Assembly (NCBI RefSeq): GCF_002930155.1
Contig: NZ_PHND01000001.1
Coordinates: 682,001-746,000, forward strand
Origin: Entomoplasma ellychniae
GTDB taxonomy: Bacteria; Bacillota_I; Bacilli_A; Mycoplasmatales; Mycoplasmataceae
DNA length: 64,000 bases
Direction: 5' to 3'
In this document: one piece after another, positions 1-9,387 of the stretch
Position numbering within the stretch: the first letter of the stretch is position 1
Layout: each line of letters begins with the position of its first letter
Notes under the pieces: generated by a model
The model's input: only the letters and a program-made list of their open reading frames with translations
Databases searched by the model: none
Told to the model about the DNA's origin: nothing
Translations under genes and position numbers: made by a program

Positions 1-68
1 AAGCTTTGCGTTTAGCAATGCATAAACTTCCAGTTCGTTGCAAATTCGTTAAGAGAGGTGAAGAGTAA
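1..68 (+). CDS. rplP: 50S ribosomal protein L16, C-terminal end only
   Basis: The first 65 bases read in one frame as the last 21 residues of L16, ending VKRGEE before a TAA. The rest lies left of the window. L16 sits in the large subunit near the A-site tRNA and the peptidyl-transferase centre. Its stop overlaps the ATG of the next gene (TAATG), the usual L16-L29 coupling in the S10 operon. Identification rests on this short tail plus position. Confidence 0.85.
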   Translation, partial: ALRLAMHKLPVRCKFVKRGEE

Positions 69-484
69 TGGCTAATAAATTAATGGACGAAACAAGAGCA
101 TTATCAACAAGTGAATTACTTGAAAAAAACGAAGCTAAAAAAGCTGAGTTATTCGCTCTTAAATTTCAAGCTGCTGTTGGTAGCTTAGAACAAACTCACC
201 AAATTAAAATTATCAAAAAAGAAATTGCAAGAATTCAATTAGTATTATCTGAAAAAGCAAAAGCTGGAGAAAATGTTAATACAAAAGTGAAAACTGATTA
301 CAGTAAAGCTGTTCAAGAAGCAGAAAAATCTGGAAAAGAAGTTAGAGCTAAACAACGTAAAATGATTGAAGAATTACAAGCACAATATGAAGGTGGAGTA
401 AATGGTGAAGAAGACGCTATTGCTGCTGCAATGAATAGTGCTGAAGAAGAACAAATAAACTCGCCTGAAGGAGAAACAAAATAA
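68..484 (+). CDS. rpmC: 50S ribosomal protein L29 with long C-terminal extension
   Basis: L29 binds 23S rRNA at the exit of the peptide tunnel, close to where SRP and trigger factor dock. Residues 1 to about 65 carry the two-helix L29 domain (helix starting [10 protein letters not shown], then the basic IKKEIARIQ segment). Typical L29 is about 65 residues. This one has 138, with a charged tail of about 70 residues rich in Lys, Glu and Gln that ends acidic. Long L29 tails are known in mycoides-group mollicutes, so this is lineage-typical and not a fusion artefact. It overlaps rplP and rpsQ by one base on each side, implying translational coupling. Confidence 0.93.
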   Translation: MANKLMDETRALSTSELLEKNEAKKAELFALKFQAAVGSLEQTHQIKIIKKEIARIQLVLSEKAKAGENVNTKVKTDYSKAVQEAEKSGKEVRAKQRKMIEELQAQYEGGVNGEEDAIAAAMNSAEEEQINSPEGETK

Positions 485-741
485 TGGAAAGAAATAGTAG
501 AAAAATACTAGTTGGTAAAGTTGTATCTGACAAGATGGAAAAAACAATTACTGTATTAGTTGAAACTTACAAAAACCACCCAATTTATAAAAAACGTGTT
601 AAATATTCTAAAAAATATAAAGCTCATGATGAACAACAAATTGCTGCAATAGGTGATAAAGTTCAAATTATGGAAACACGTCCTCTTTCAAAAACAAAAA
701 ACTTTAGATTAGTTAAAATTGTAGAAAAAGCAGTTTTATAG
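484..741 (+). CDS. rpsQ: 30S ribosomal protein S17
   Basis: S17 is a primary 16S rRNA-binding protein of the small subunit. The 85-residue product has the expected OB-fold features: a start segment [17 protein letters not shown], the central [16 protein letters not shown] stretch and the C-terminal [14 protein letters not shown] motif. Length is normal. Its ATG shares one base with the rpmC stop. The next gene, rplN, starts 13 bases downstream, in standard spc order. Confidence 0.96.
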   Translation: MERNSRKILVGKVVSDKMEKTITVLVETYKNHPIYKKRVKYSKKYKAHDEQQIAAIGDKVQIMETRPLSKTKNFRLVKIVEKAVL

Positions 742-754
742 AAGGTACACAGAA

Positions 755-1123
755 ATGATTCAAACATTATCAAAATTAAAAGTAGCTGACAATTCGGGTG
801 CTAAAGAAGTCCGTGTTATTCGTAATCTAGGTGGATCTGTTAGAAAGTTTACAGGTATTGGAGACATTATAGTTTGTTCAATTCAATCAGCAGCACCTGG
901 CGGGGCTGTTAAAAAAGGTCAAGTTGTTAAAGCAGTTATCGTAAGAACTAAAAGAGAATTAAGAAGAGATGATGGAACTTACATTAGATTTTCTGAAAAT
1001 GCTGTAGTTATTATTAAAGATGACAAATCACCACGTGGAACTCGTATTTTCGGTCCAATTGCACGTGAAATAAAAGAAGCTGGTTTTGTTAAAATTGCAT
1101 CACTAGCTCCAGAAGTATTATAG
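755..1123 (+). CDS. rplN: 50S ribosomal protein L14
   Basis: L14 lies at the subunit interface, forms an intersubunit bridge with 16S rRNA and contacts L19. The 122-residue protein has the family signature almost complete: [19 protein letters not shown] at the start, the [17 protein letters not shown] region and the C-terminal [11 protein letters not shown] motif. Length matches the family. It starts 13 bases after rpsQ behind an AGAAGGTAC-type Shine-Dalgarno sequence. Confidence 0.97.
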   Translation: MIQTLSKLKVADNSGAKEVRVIRNLGGSVRKFTGIGDIIVCSIQSAAPGGAVKKGQVVKAVIVRTKRELRRDDGTYIRFSENAVVIIKDDKSPRGTRIFGPIAREIKEAGFVKIASLAPEVL

Positions 1124-1135
1124 GGGGAACTAGAA

Positions 1136-1465
1136 ATGAACAAATCAAAAATCTTAGTTGGTGACGTAGTTAAAGTTATTGCTGGTTCTCACAAAGGTGA
1201 AATCGGGCCAGTCACAAGTATATCAAAAGACAAAAGGACAGTTTCTGTTCAAGGAATTGATGTTGTTAAACATGTTAAACCTTCACAAACTGATCAAGAA
1301 GGTGGGATTAAACAAATTCCTGCTAACATCAATATATCAAACATCGCATTACAAGATCCGAAAAATAAAGAAAGAATATCAAAAATCGGTTATAAAATTG
1401 AAAATGGTAAAAAAATTAGATTAGCTAAAGCTTCTAAATCACCTTTAAAAAAAGCCGGAAAATAA
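1136..1465 (+). CDS. rplX: 50S ribosomal protein L24
   Basis: L24 is an assembly initiator for the large subunit and sits near the tunnel exit. The 109-residue product contains the KOW motif near the N terminus (GDVVKVIAGSHKGEIGPV) and the downstream IPANINISNIALQDP strand typical of L24. A GGGGGAAC ribosome site precedes the ATG. Length is normal and the C terminus is strongly basic. Confidence 0.96.
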   Translation: MNKSKILVGDVVKVIAGSHKGEIGPVTSISKDKRTVSVQGIDVVKHVKPSQTDQEGGIKQIPANINISNIALQDPKNKERISKIGYKIENGKKIRLAKASKSPLKKAGK

Positions 1466-1483
1466 GAAAGGAATAGATTTAAT

Positions 1484-2026
1484 ATGAAATCAAGATTAGA
1501 AACTAAATATAAAGATCAAATTATTCCTGAATTATTTAAGGAATTAGAATACAGATCAATTATGCAAGTCCCAAAAATTACTAAAATAGTAATTAATATG
1601 GGAGTAGGGGATGCGACAACAGATCCTAAAAAATTAGATGCAGCAGCTATTGAATTGCAACAATTAGCTGGTCAAAAACCTTTAATTACAAAAGCTAAAA
1701 AATCATTAGCTGTATTTAAATTAAGAGAAGGAATGCCAATTGGTACAAAAGTAACTTTAAGAGGTAAAAAGATGTATGACTTTTTAGACCGTTTAACTTC
1801 AGTTGCTTTGCCACGTGTGCGTGACTTCAGAGGAGTTCCAAAAACTTCATTTGATGGATTTGGAAACTATACTTTAGGAATTAAAGAACAAATCATATTC
1901 CCAGAAATAGATTATGATAAAGTTGCTAAACTTCGTGGTATGGATATAACAATTGTAACTAGTGCTAATACAAATGAGGAAGCTTTCAAATTATTAGAAA
2001 AATTTGGAATGCCTTTCGCGAAATAG
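1484..2026 (+). CDS. rplE: 50S ribosomal protein L5
   Basis: L5 binds 5S rRNA and forms part of the central protuberance, contacting P-site tRNA. The 180-residue protein has the family landmarks: [19 protein letters not shown] near residue 30, the basic [19 protein letters not shown] segment, the RDFRGV motif and a C-terminal DITIVTSA strand. Length is typical. Spacing to rpsZ is 12 bases. Confidence 0.97.
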   Translation: MKSRLETKYKDQIIPELFKELEYRSIMQVPKITKIVINMGVGDATTDPKKLDAAAIELQQLAGQKPLITKAKKSLAVFKLREGMPIGTKVTLRGKKMYDFLDRLTSVALPRVRDFRGVPKTSFDGFGNYTLGIKEQIIFPEIDYDKVAKLRGMDITIVTSANTNEEAFKLLEKFGMPFAK

Positions 2027-2038
2027 GGAGATCGAATT

Positions 2039-2224
2039 ATGGCAAAAAAATCATTAAAAGTTAAACAAGCCAAACATCAAAAGTTTGGTGTAAGAAATTA
2101 TACAAGATGTCAAAAATGTGGTAGACCGCATGCTGTGCTAAAAAAATTCGGAATTTGTCGTTTATGCTTTAGAAAATATGCGTATGAAGGGCAAATCCCT
2201 GGAGTTAGAAAAGCTTCATGATAA
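2039..2224 (+). CDS. rpsZ: 30S ribosomal protein S14, zinc-binding type
   Basis: S14 belongs to the small-subunit head. This 61-residue short form carries the four-cysteine zinc ribbon (CQKC near residue 24 and CRLC near residue 40), so it is the type Z variant and not the long zinc-free form. Under the standard code it would stop after KAS at a TGA. Read as Trp, it ends in KASW followed by TAA. The 61-residue SW ending is the normal length of this family and supports UGA=Trp. Confidence 0.96.
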
Positions 2225-2253
2225 TAGGAATAGAAAGATAAAAGGATAAAAAT

Positions 2254-2643
2254 ATGACAACAGATGTAATTGCAGATATGTTAACCAGAATCCGTAACGC
2301 AAATCAAAGAATGTTAAAAACAGTTTTAGTGCCTTCATCAAAAATGAAAGTAGAAATTGCTAAAATTCTTAAAGATGAAGGATTCATCGTTGACTTCACT
2401 GTTGAAGGTGAAGTTAAAAAAACTATTACTATTGAATTAAAATATCATGGAAAGCAAAGAGTTATATCAGGACTTAAAAAAATCTCTAAACCAGGATTAA
2501 GAGTATATGCACCAGCAAACGAAATCCCTCAAGTATTAAACGGATTAGGAATATCAATAGTTTCAACATCACAAGGAATCATGACAGGTAAGAAAGCACG
2601 ACTATCAAATTTTGGTGGAGAAGTGTTAGCTTTTGTCTGATAA
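2254..2643 (+). CDS. rpsH: 30S ribosomal protein S8
   Basis: S8 is a primary 16S rRNA binder in the central domain and in other bacteria a translational repressor of the spc operon. The 129-residue product starts [16 protein letters not shown] and ends in the family motif with [13 protein letters not shown] and GGEVLAFVW. The terminal W is a TGA codon at 2638-2640 followed by TAA. Bacterial S8 normally ends in Trp, so the final UGA is read through. Confidence 0.97.
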
Positions 2644-2662
2644 TAGAAGGGAAGATTAGAAT

Positions 2663-3205
2663 ATGTCACGTATAGGAAACAGAGTTTTAGCAATCCCTGC
2701 AGGAGTTGAAATAAATATTGATGAAAAAAACACAGTTACAATCAAAGGTTCAAAAGGAACTTTAATTCAAACATTTTCACCTTTAATTTCAATTGGAGTT
2801 GAAGGAACAGAATTAACAACTAAAAGAGAAAATGAATTAAAACATACAAAACAACTTCACGGAACAACCAATTCTTTATTACAAGGAATGTTAGTTGGAG
2901 TACATGAAGGATTTAAAAAAATATTAGATATTAATGGGGTTGGTTATAGAGCGGCATTAAATGGTGCTAAATTAAACCTGTCATTAGGTTATTCTCATCC
3001 AGTAGAATATGATATTCCTGAAGGCATAACAATTGAAGTGCCTAAGGTTACACAAATTATTGTTACAGGAATTGATAAACAAAAAGTTGGTCAAGTTGCA
3101 GCAGAAATTAGAGCATATAGAAAACCTGAACCTTATAAAGGAAAAGGTATTAAATACTCTGATGAAATTATTATTAGAAAAGAAGGGAAAGCAGCTGGTA
3201 AGTAG
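2663..3205 (+). CDS. rplF: 50S ribosomal protein L6
   Basis: L6 binds 23S rRNA near the factor-binding centre. The 180-residue protein shows the two-domain repeat of the family: [16 protein letters not shown] at the start, a [19 protein letters not shown] segment in the middle and the signature [11 protein letters not shown] near the C terminus. Length is normal. It starts behind an AGAAGGGAAG Shine-Dalgarno sequence 20 bases after rpsH. Confidence 0.97.
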   Translation: MSRIGNRVLAIPAGVEINIDEKNTVTIKGSKGTLIQTFSPLISIGVEGTELTTKRENELKHTKQLHGTTNSLLQGMLVGVHEGFKKILDINGVGYRAALNGAKLNLSLGYSHPVEYDIPEGITIEVPKVTQIIVTGIDKQKVGQVAAEIRAYRKPEPYKGKGIKYSDEIIIRKEGKAAGK

Positions 3206-3229
3206 TATCACGCTTAAGGTTATTAAATT

Positions 3230-3577
3230 ATGAAGTACACTAAACAAGAAGCCAGAAAAAGAAGACACTTTCGTGTTAGAAGTAAAGTAATTGGTACAGC
3301 TGAAAGACCTAGATTAAATGTATTTAAATCTAACACTAATTTCTATGCACAAATTATTGATGATATAACAGGAAATACTTTAGTTTCAGCATCATCATTA
3401 AAACTTGGTTTAAAAGCTGGTAATGTAGAAGCTGCAAAAAAAGTTGGGGCTGAAATTGCAAAACTAGCAGCTAATAAAAAAATTATTGATGTTGTGTTTG
3501 ATCGTGGTGGATATTTATATCATGGTAAAGTTAAAGCTTTTGCAGAAACTGCAAGAGAAAATGGATTGAAATTTTAG
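3230..3577 (+). CDS. rplR: 50S ribosomal protein L18
   Basis: L18 binds 5S rRNA together with L5. The 115-residue product has the arginine-rich N terminus ([20 protein letters not shown]), the NFYAQIIDD strand and the C-terminal [14 protein letters not shown] signature. Length is typical for bacteria. Upstream Shine-Dalgarno pairing is weak (AAGGTTATTAA), which is unusual among its neighbours. Translation may rely on the coupled flow from rplF, which ends 24 bases earlier. Confidence 0.95.
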   Translation: MKYTKQEARKRRHFRVRSKVIGTAERPRLNVFKSNTNFYAQIIDDITGNTLVSASSLKLGLKAGNVEAAKKVGAEIAKLAANKKIIDVVFDRGGYLYHGKVKAFAETARENGLKF

Positions 3578-3594
3578 GAAGGGTGAATAAGATT

Positions 3595-4287
3595 ATGATA
3601 GAAAATAAATTAGACACACCAGTTGTGGAAACTACAATTACTACTGAAGCTGTATCAGCGCCAATAGTTGCTACATCAAATGATCAAACTCAACCTGAAA
3701 AAAGAAAGTTTGATAGAAAACCAAATAACAGCCGTGGTAATGGGCCAAGACAGTTTCAAAAACAAGATGATTTTGAAGAAAAAGTTGTAACAATTAGACG
3801 TGTTACAAAAGTTACAAAAGGTGGACGTCACTTTAGATTTGCAGCAGTTGTTGTTGTTGGAGATAAAAAAGGACGTGTTGGTTTAGGAACAGGAAAAGCA
3901 AACGAAGTTCCTGAAGCAATTAAAAAAGCAATTAAAGAAGCTAGAAAAAATGTTATTAGAGTACCTTTAAGAGGAACCACTGTACCTCATGAAGTACTTG
4001 GTAAATTTGGAGCAGGTCAAGTATTAATTAAACCTGCAAAACCAGGAACTGGAATTATTGCTGGTGGACCAGCACGTGCTGTTATTGAATTGGCTGGTAT
4101 TGCTGATGTTTATGCTAAATCATTAGGTAGAAATAATCCTATTAATATGATTAGAGCTACACTTGATGGTTTAACATTAATGCATACTGGTAAAAAAGTA
4201 AATGATTTAAGATTCGCTAAACCAGTTATTAAAAAAGAAGCAGCATCAGTTATTGTTGAAACAAATAAACAAGTAGAAGCTGAATAG
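3595..4287 (+). CDS. rpsE: 30S ribosomal protein S5 with N-terminal extension
   Basis: S5 lies at the mRNA entrance and affects decoding accuracy. I chose the ATG at 3595 over an in-frame GTG at 3583, because the GTG lies inside the Shine-Dalgarno sequence AGGAAGGG (3576-3583), which is well placed for the ATG. The 230-residue product has the S5 double-stranded RNA-binding domain from about residue 60 ([19 protein letters not shown], then [17 protein letters not shown]) and the C-terminal RDA-like fold. The first 60 residues are a Pro/Thr/Gln/Asn-rich, probably disordered extension absent from typical S5 (about 165 residues). Confidence 0.94.
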   Translation: MIENKLDTPVVETTITTEAVSAPIVATSNDQTQPEKRKFDRKPNNSRGNGPRQFQKQDDFEEKVVTIRRVTKVTKGGRHFRFAAVVVVGDKKGRVGLGTGKANEVPEAIKKAIKEARKNVIRVPLRGTTVPHEVLGKFGAGQVLIKPAKPGTGIIAGGPARAVIELAGIADVYAKSLGRNNPINMIRATLDGLTLMHTGKKVNDLRFAKPVIKKEAASVIVETNKQVEAE

Positions 4288-4302
4288 GAAGGAAACCATA
4301 CA

Positions 4303-4740
4303 ATGAAATTACATGAATTAAAATATACTGAAGGTAGTCATAAAGATGCTACTAGAGTAGGTAGAGGTATGGCTTCTGGAAAAGGAAAAACTTCTACAAG
4401 AGGTCACAAAGGTCAAAATTCTCGTTCAGGTGGGGGTGTTAGACCCGGATTTGAAGGGGGTCAAACTCCTTTATACAGAAGATTACCAAAAATTGGTTTT
4501 ACTTCAATTAATCAAAAACAATACATCATATTAACTCTTTCTGATTTAGAAAATTTAAACTTAAGTAATATTGATCATAAAACTTTAATAGAAGCAAAAG
4601 TTATTAAAAACGAAAAACAATTAGTTAAAGTTTTAAATAATGGAACATTAACTAAAAAAGTTAATGTAAAATTAAATAAAATATCAAAACAAGCTCAAGT
4701 TATAATTGAACAACTTGGAGGAAAAGTAGAGGTGATTTAA
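4303..4740 (+). CDS. rplO: 50S ribosomal protein L15
   Basis: L15 is a late-assembling large-subunit protein. The 145-residue product opens with [20 protein letters not shown] and the glycine/arginine-rich [19 protein letters not shown] segment that threads into 23S rRNA. It includes the [14 protein letters not shown] motif and ends in the globular [11 protein letters not shown]. Length is normal. It precedes secY with 2 bases between stop and start, the standard spc arrangement. Confidence 0.97.
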   Translation: MKLHELKYTEGSHKDATRVGRGMASGKGKTSTRGHKGQNSRSGGGVRPGFEGGQTPLYRRLPKIGFTSINQKQYIILTLSDLENLNLSNIDHKTLIEAKVIKNEKQLVKVLNNGTLTKKVNVKLNKISKQAQVIIEQLGGKVEVI

Positions 4741-4742
4741 TA

Positions 4743-6215
4743 ATGGCACTAAAAAAAACTGAGAAAACAAAATATTCAAAGTTAGCCAAAAAATCACTTA
4801 ATAAAAGCGATTTTGCTAATAAGAGCTTCTTTATTAAAAATAAAGATCTTATTAAAAGAATCGTTTTTACTTTAATCTTATTAATAATTATTAGGATTGG
4901 TGTTTATATAACTGTTCCAGGAATTAAATTAACAAGTGATTTTCAAAGCTCAATTGATAATTCACAGTTCTTTCAATTGCTATCAACTTTAGGTGGTGGT
5001 ACCATTGGAAGATTCTCAATATTAGCTTTAGGGGTTTCTCCTTATATTACTGCTTCTATTATTGTTCAATTATTATCAACAGATGTAATACCTATTTTAA
5101 CTAGATGAAATAAGTCTGGTGAGCGAGGTAGAAAAAAATTAGATAAATTAACTAAAGTATTAATGATTCCTTTTGCTTTAATGCAAGGTGTTGCAACTAT
5201 ATTTACTTTACAACAACAAGGAGTAATTGAACCTGGTTGAGTTTCAACAAAAGTTTTAGCCAGTCCTGCTTTTTATTATATATTAGTGCCTCTAGTTATG
5301 TTAGCTGGTTCATACTTCATGTTATGAATAGCAGATCAGATAACTATTAAAGGTGTTGGTAATGGAATTTCTATTGTTATTTTTATAGGTATCATTACTC
5401 AAATGCCAGTAAATATAATTCAAACTTGAACATGGTGAATTCCAGACAAGGGAGAAAGTATAAATATTTTATTTAGTGGAATTATATTTTTTACTATTTA
5501 TATGGGTATTTTTTTAATTGTTATATTTTCTGTAGTTTTAATGAATGAAGCTGAAAGAAAAATACCTATTCAACAAACTGGTAGTGGATTAGTAGATGCT
5601 AAAGACCATACTCCTTATTTACCATTGAAGTTAAATAATGCTGGAGTTATTCCGGTTATATTTGCTTCTGCAATTATTTCAACACCAATTACAATTGCTC
5701 AAATTTTAGATCCAACAGCAGCAGCATCATTAGCGTCAAGTGGAATTTACTCTTCAAATGGTTTTGTTAAGTTTACTCAAATGTATTTATCTTTTAGTAA
5801 ATGATGAGGAATAGGGATTTTTTCAATCATGGTTATACTATTCACATTTTTATATGCACAAGTTCAAATAAATCCAGAAAAAATAAGCGAAAATTTTCAA
5901 AAATCAGGGACATTTATCCCTGGAATTAAACCAGGAATAGACACAACCAATTTTTTACAAGCAACAATAAATAGACTTTCTTTATTTGGTTCAATTTTTT
6001 TAGCAGCAATAGCGGCATTACCATATGTTATATCTAAGTTAATAGATTTACCAAGTAATTTAGCAATTGGTGGGACTGGACTAATTATTTGTATTTCTGT
6101 TGCGATACAAACAACACAACAAATACAAGGCCGTATACAACAACACAAGTTTATCGAATCTAAAAAACAAAAGTTTACAGATGAAAACCAAAATTCATCA
6201 ACTCATATATGATAA
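4743..6215 (+). CDS. secY: Protein translocase subunit SecY
   Basis: SecY forms the protein-conducting channel of the cytoplasmic membrane with SecE and SecG. Six or more in-frame TGA codons are read as Trp, giving 490 residues ending at TAA 6213. Visible landmarks are the first membrane helix at about residues 38-58, the plug and TM2 region with FSILALGVSPYITASIIVQLL, a cytoplasmic RWNKSGERGRKKL stretch, and the conserved ERKIPIQQTGSG loop followed by LPLKLNNAGVIPVIFA. A lysine-rich N-terminal extension of about 35 residues precedes the first helix. It is the last classical spc-operon gene and sits next to cdd and adk. Confidence 0.96.
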
Positions 6216-6259
6216 TAAAAGCAAAAACTTTTTTGTTTTATAATATTTAAAAGGACGTT

Positions 6260-6664
6260 GTGAAAAAAGAAGAATTGTTTGAAAAGTTATTAAACTTAAA
6301 AAATAATGCATACTCTCCATATTCTAATTTTAAAGTTGCTTGTATAATTAGATTAAAAAATCAAGATGTTGTTAAAGGTGTAAATATTGAATCTGCTTCA
6401 TATTCACCAACTATTTGTGCAGAAAGAGCAGCAATATCTCAGCTTTACGCTTTGGGGTGAAATGAAAAAGATATTGAAGAGTTTTCGCTATATACAGATA
6501 GTGAAAATTTAGGCACACCATGTGGAGTTTGTAGACAAGTAATGAGCGAATTGTTAAATCCACTACAAGAAATTGTGATTTTTAATAAGCACGGTTATAT
6601 TAAAACTATTATTAATCAAGAGTTGTTACCATATGCTTTTTCATCTAATGATTTGAAAAGCTAA
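6260..6664 (+). CDS. cdd: Cytidine deaminase
   Basis: This enzyme deaminates cytidine and deoxycytidine to uridine forms in pyrimidine salvage, essential in an organism lacking de novo synthesis. The 134-residue product has the zinc site Cys53-Ala-Glu55 and the PCGVC pair (Cys88, Cys91), with Glu55 as proton shuttle. The N-terminal YSPYSNFKVAC substrate motif is intact. It starts at GTG 6260 behind AAGGAC. A TATAAT at 6239-6244 could be a promoter with a very short leader. Insertion of cdd between secY and adk differs from the textbook spc operon and suggests a local salvage gene captured into it. Confidence 0.93.
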
Positions 6665-6682
6665 AAAGCATTTTGTTATAAT
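6653..6682 (+). promoter_or_regulatory. Predicted sigma-70-type promoter for adk-map-infA
   Basis: TTGAAA at 6653-6658, an 18-base spacer and TATAAT at 6677-6682 match the mollicute consensus. The -35 lies in the last codons of cdd. Transcription would begin near 6689, about 20 bases before adk, with AAGGAG in between. This would give the adk half of the operon its own transcription. Inferred from sequence only. Confidence 0.6.
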
Positions 6683-6709
6683 GACATAGTTAGAATAAGG
6701 AGAATCAAA

Positions 6710-7348
6710 ATGAATATAATGTTGTTGGGTGCACCTGGTTGTGGTAAAGGAACTTTAGCTGAAAAATTAATTAATAAAAAAGGTTTTACACAGTTGTCAA
6801 CTGGTGATTTGATGCGCAAAGAAATTTCTAAAAAATCTGTTTTGGGAATTCAATGTATTGAATACATAAATGCAGGCAAACTAGTACCAGATGAAGTGAC
6901 AAATGGTATTGTTAAAGAATTTTTAAAAGAAAAACACAATGGATTAATTTTTGACGGATATCCAAGAACTTTAAATCAAGCAAAAGCTTTGGAAGAAATT
7001 TTAAAAGAATTAGGATCAAGCATTTCAAAAATTATTTATATTGATGTTGCTAAAGAAGTTTTGTTATCTAGAATAAGTGGAAGATTAATTTGCCCAACTT
7101 GTAAAATTAGTTATCATACAATTAACAGAAAACCTAAAATTGAATGAATTTGCGATAAAGATCAAACAGAATTAATAAGAAGAGTAGATGATGAACCAAA
7201 CAAAGTTGAAGTTAGATTAAAAGCATATGCAAAACAAACAGCACCATTAATAAAATATTTTTCTACAAATTCTGGATTTTTAAAAATTGTGGATTCAGGT
7301 ACTTTGACACCAGAAGAAACATATCAAAAAGTTATGGAAACATTTTAA
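6710..7348 (+). CDS. adk: Adenylate kinase
   Basis: Catalyses ATP + AMP to 2 ADP. The 212-residue product begins with the P-loop GAPGCGKGT (residues 7-15), has the NMP-binding TGDLMRKEI segment, the FDGYPRTLNQAKAL motif and a long LID domain. The LID contains CPTC and, after a UGA-coded Trp, ICDKD, consistent with a zinc-binding LID of the Gram-positive type. The stop overlaps the map ATG (TAATG). Length is typical of the long form. Confidence 0.96.
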
Positions 7349-8115
7349 TGGCCGTTAGTATTAAATCAAATGCTGAAATTCAAAAAATGCGAATAGCATC
7401 AAGTGTTTTATCAGACGCTATTAGCATGCTAAAAAAAATGATAGTACCAGGTGTTAATTGCTTAGATTTAGATGAAGAATTTTATAAATTCATAAAAGCA
7501 AAAGGATGTCAATCTAATTTTAAAAATTACCATGGTTTTCCAAAAACTATTTGTATTTCAATCAATGAACAATTAGTACATGGTATACCTGAAGACAGAA
7601 TTTTGCAAGATGGTGATATTGTTTCTGTTGATACTGGATGTATTTTTCAAGGTTATCATGCTGATAGCGCTTTTACTATGATTTGCGGTATTGCAAAAAA
7701 TGAAAAACATGATATACTTATTAAAGTCACTGAGGAGTGTTTGGAATTAGCAATTAAAGAAGTTAAACCAGGAACTCGTATAGGAACTATAGGTTACATA
7801 ATTCAAAGTCATGCTGAAAAACATGGATTTGGTGTTCCTAGAGATTATACAGGACACGGTATTGGAACTCAAATGCATGAAGACCCATATATACCTAATT
7901 ATGGTATTTATGATACTGGAATGCGTTTAAAAGCTGGAATGGTTATTTGTATTGAACCTATGATTCAAATCGGAACATACAAAACTAAATTAGCTTCTGA
8001 TAACTGAACTGTCTTGTCAGCTGATAAAAGCATGGCTGCTCACTTTGAACACACAATTCTAGTAACAGATAGCGGTTATGAAGTATTAACCAAATCAAAA
8101 GTAAAGGAGTTGTAG
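7348..8115 (+). CDS. map: Methionine aminopeptidase type I
   Basis: Removes the initiator methionine from nascent proteins after deformylation. The 255-residue product carries the metal ligands of the pita-bread fold: Asp in VDTGC, Asp in GYHADSAFT, His in [10 protein letters not shown], Glu in IEPMIQIG and the last Glu in HFEHTILV. One UGA-coded Trp lies near residue 220. There is no Shine-Dalgarno sequence of its own, and the 1-base overlap with adk implies coupling. The stop is two bases before infA. Confidence 0.96.
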
Positions 8116-8117
8116 TA

Positions 8118-8357
8118 ATGGCAAAAGAAGCAGAAATGGAATTTGAGGGAACAGTTGCTGAAGTGTTAGCAAACGCGCAATTCAAAGTTAAACTGGAAAA
8201 CGACATAGTTATTGATGCACACGTGTCAGGTAAAATCCGAATGCACCACATTCGCATCTTACCTGGAGATAAAGTAACAGTCGTGATATCACCTTATGAT
8301 ATGACACGTGGAAGAATTACCTACAGAAGAATTCAAAAAAAACCTGAGAGTAATTAA
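8118..8357 (+). CDS. infA: Translation initiation factor IF-1
   Basis: IF-1 occupies the ribosomal A site during initiation. The 79-residue product is an S1-type OB fold with the family motifs [35 protein letters not shown] and [10 protein letters not shown]. It follows map by two bases behind AAAGGAGTTG, inside the map coding end. GC content is a little higher than its neighbours, as expected for a highly expressed gene. Confidence 0.97.
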
Positions 8358-8374
8358 AAAATAAACAAAATAAA

Positions 8375-8399
8375 TTAAATCAGCTAAAAACTGATTTAA
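8375..8399 (+). promoter_or_regulatory. Hairpin in the infA-rpmJ spacer
   Basis: A perfect 9-bp inverted repeat (TTAAATCAG at 8375-8383 and CTGATTTAA at 8391-8399) with a 7-base loop sits in the 71-base spacer between infA and rpmJ. There is no following T-run, so it is not a standard terminator. It may be an mRNA processing or stabilising structure within the operon. Function is inferred. Confidence 0.4.
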
Positions 8400-8428
8400 A
8401 CTATTTTAAAAGAAATACGGAGGTTGTG

Positions 8429-8542
8429 ATGAAAGTTAGATCATCAGTCAAAAAAATTTGCGACAAATGTCGTGTTATTAGACGTAAAGGCCGTGTAATG
8501 ATTATTTGTGCACAACCAAAGCACAAACAAAGACAAGGTTAA
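8429..8542 (+). CDS. rpmJ: 50S ribosomal protein L36
   Basis: A 37-residue protein that binds 23S rRNA near the peptidyl-transferase region. The sequence is typical: start [18 protein letters not shown], end [11 protein letters not shown]. It has the zinc ribbon ligands CDKC (about residues 11-14), Cys27 and His32. Too short for most gene finders. It has a strong CGGAGG Shine-Dalgarno sequence and the usual position between infA and rpsM. Confidence 0.96.
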
Positions 8543-8586
8543 TTTAAACAGTCTAAATTAAAAAATAAAAGAAGGGAATTTTAAAA

Positions 8587-8952
8587 ATGGCTCGTATTAG
8601 TGGAGTAGAAATACCAAACGAAAAAAGAGTTGTAATCTCACTAACATATATTTATGGTGTGGGACTATCAACTTCACAAACTATTTTAGCTAAGTTAAAT
8701 ATAAGTGAAGATCTTCGTACAAAAGATTTAACTGAAGAACAAATTAAATTAATATCTGCTGAGGTTTCGAAATTCAAAGTTGAAGGAGAACTTCGCAGAG
8801 AAGTTTCATTAAACATCAAACGTTTAATGGAAATTGGATGTTATAGAGGATTAAGACATCGTAAAGGATTACCTGTAAGAGGTCAATCATCAAAAACAAA
8901 TGCAAGAACAGTTAAAGGTCCAAGAAAAACTGTAGCTAACAAGAAAAAATAG
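8587..8952 (+). CDS. rpsM: 30S ribosomal protein S13
   Basis: S13 is in the small-subunit head and contacts P-site tRNA and the L5 bridge. The 121-residue product begins [14 protein letters not shown], has the helix-two-turn-helix [16 protein letters not shown] and the conserved [17 protein letters not shown] motif followed by a basic tail. Length is normal. Confidence 0.97.
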   Translation: MARISGVEIPNEKRVVISLTYIYGVGLSTSQTILAKLNISEDLRTKDLTEEQIKLISAEVSKFKVEGELRREVSLNIKRLMEIGCYRGLRHRKGLPVRGQSSKTNARTVKGPRKTVANKKK

Positions 8953-8972
8953 AAAGTAGAGGAATTTTAAAA

Positions 8973-9362
8973 ATGGCTAAACCAAAAACAAGTACAAAAA
9001 AACGTATTAAAAAAAATATACCAAAGGGTATTGCACACATTCACTCTACTTTTAACAATACAATTGTTACTATTAGTGATGAACAAGGTAATGTTCTTTC
9101 ATGATCAAGTGCTGGAGCTATCGGGTTTAAAGGTTCTAAAAAATCTACACCGTATGCCGCTCAATTAATTTCAGAAGCTGCTGCAAAAGGAGCTATTGAT
9201 CAAGGTATTAAATCTGTTCAAGTTGAAGTTAAAGGACCAGGACCAGGACGTGATGCTGCTGTTAGAGCATTATCAATAGCAGGTATTGAAGTAACTTCAA
9301 TTAAAGACTGCACTCCCGTTCCACATAATGGAGTGCGTCCAAGAAAACGCCCAAGAAAATAA
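8973..9362 (+). CDS. rpsK: 30S ribosomal protein S11
   Basis: S11 is on the small-subunit platform next to the E-site mRNA. The 129-residue product has the family motifs [52 protein letters not shown] and a C-terminal [11 protein letters not shown]. One Trp is coded by TGA (SWSSAG), where S11 normally has Trp. The gene is therefore intact although it looks split under the standard code. Confidence 0.96.
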
Positions 9363-9387
9363 TAAAAGAAAATAGGAGTTATAGCGA

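Noticed and set aside
1179-1424. Open frame in another frame inside rplX.
   Set aside because: Shadow of L24, with no ribosome site or family motif.
3583-3594. GTG start for S5 at 3583.
   Set aside because: It lies within the Shine-Dalgarno sequence of the ATG at 3595.
4743-6215. SecY and many other genes look fragmented by TGA.
   Set aside because: The fragments share one frame, join through TGA and carry whole-family motifs; UGA is Trp in this lineage.
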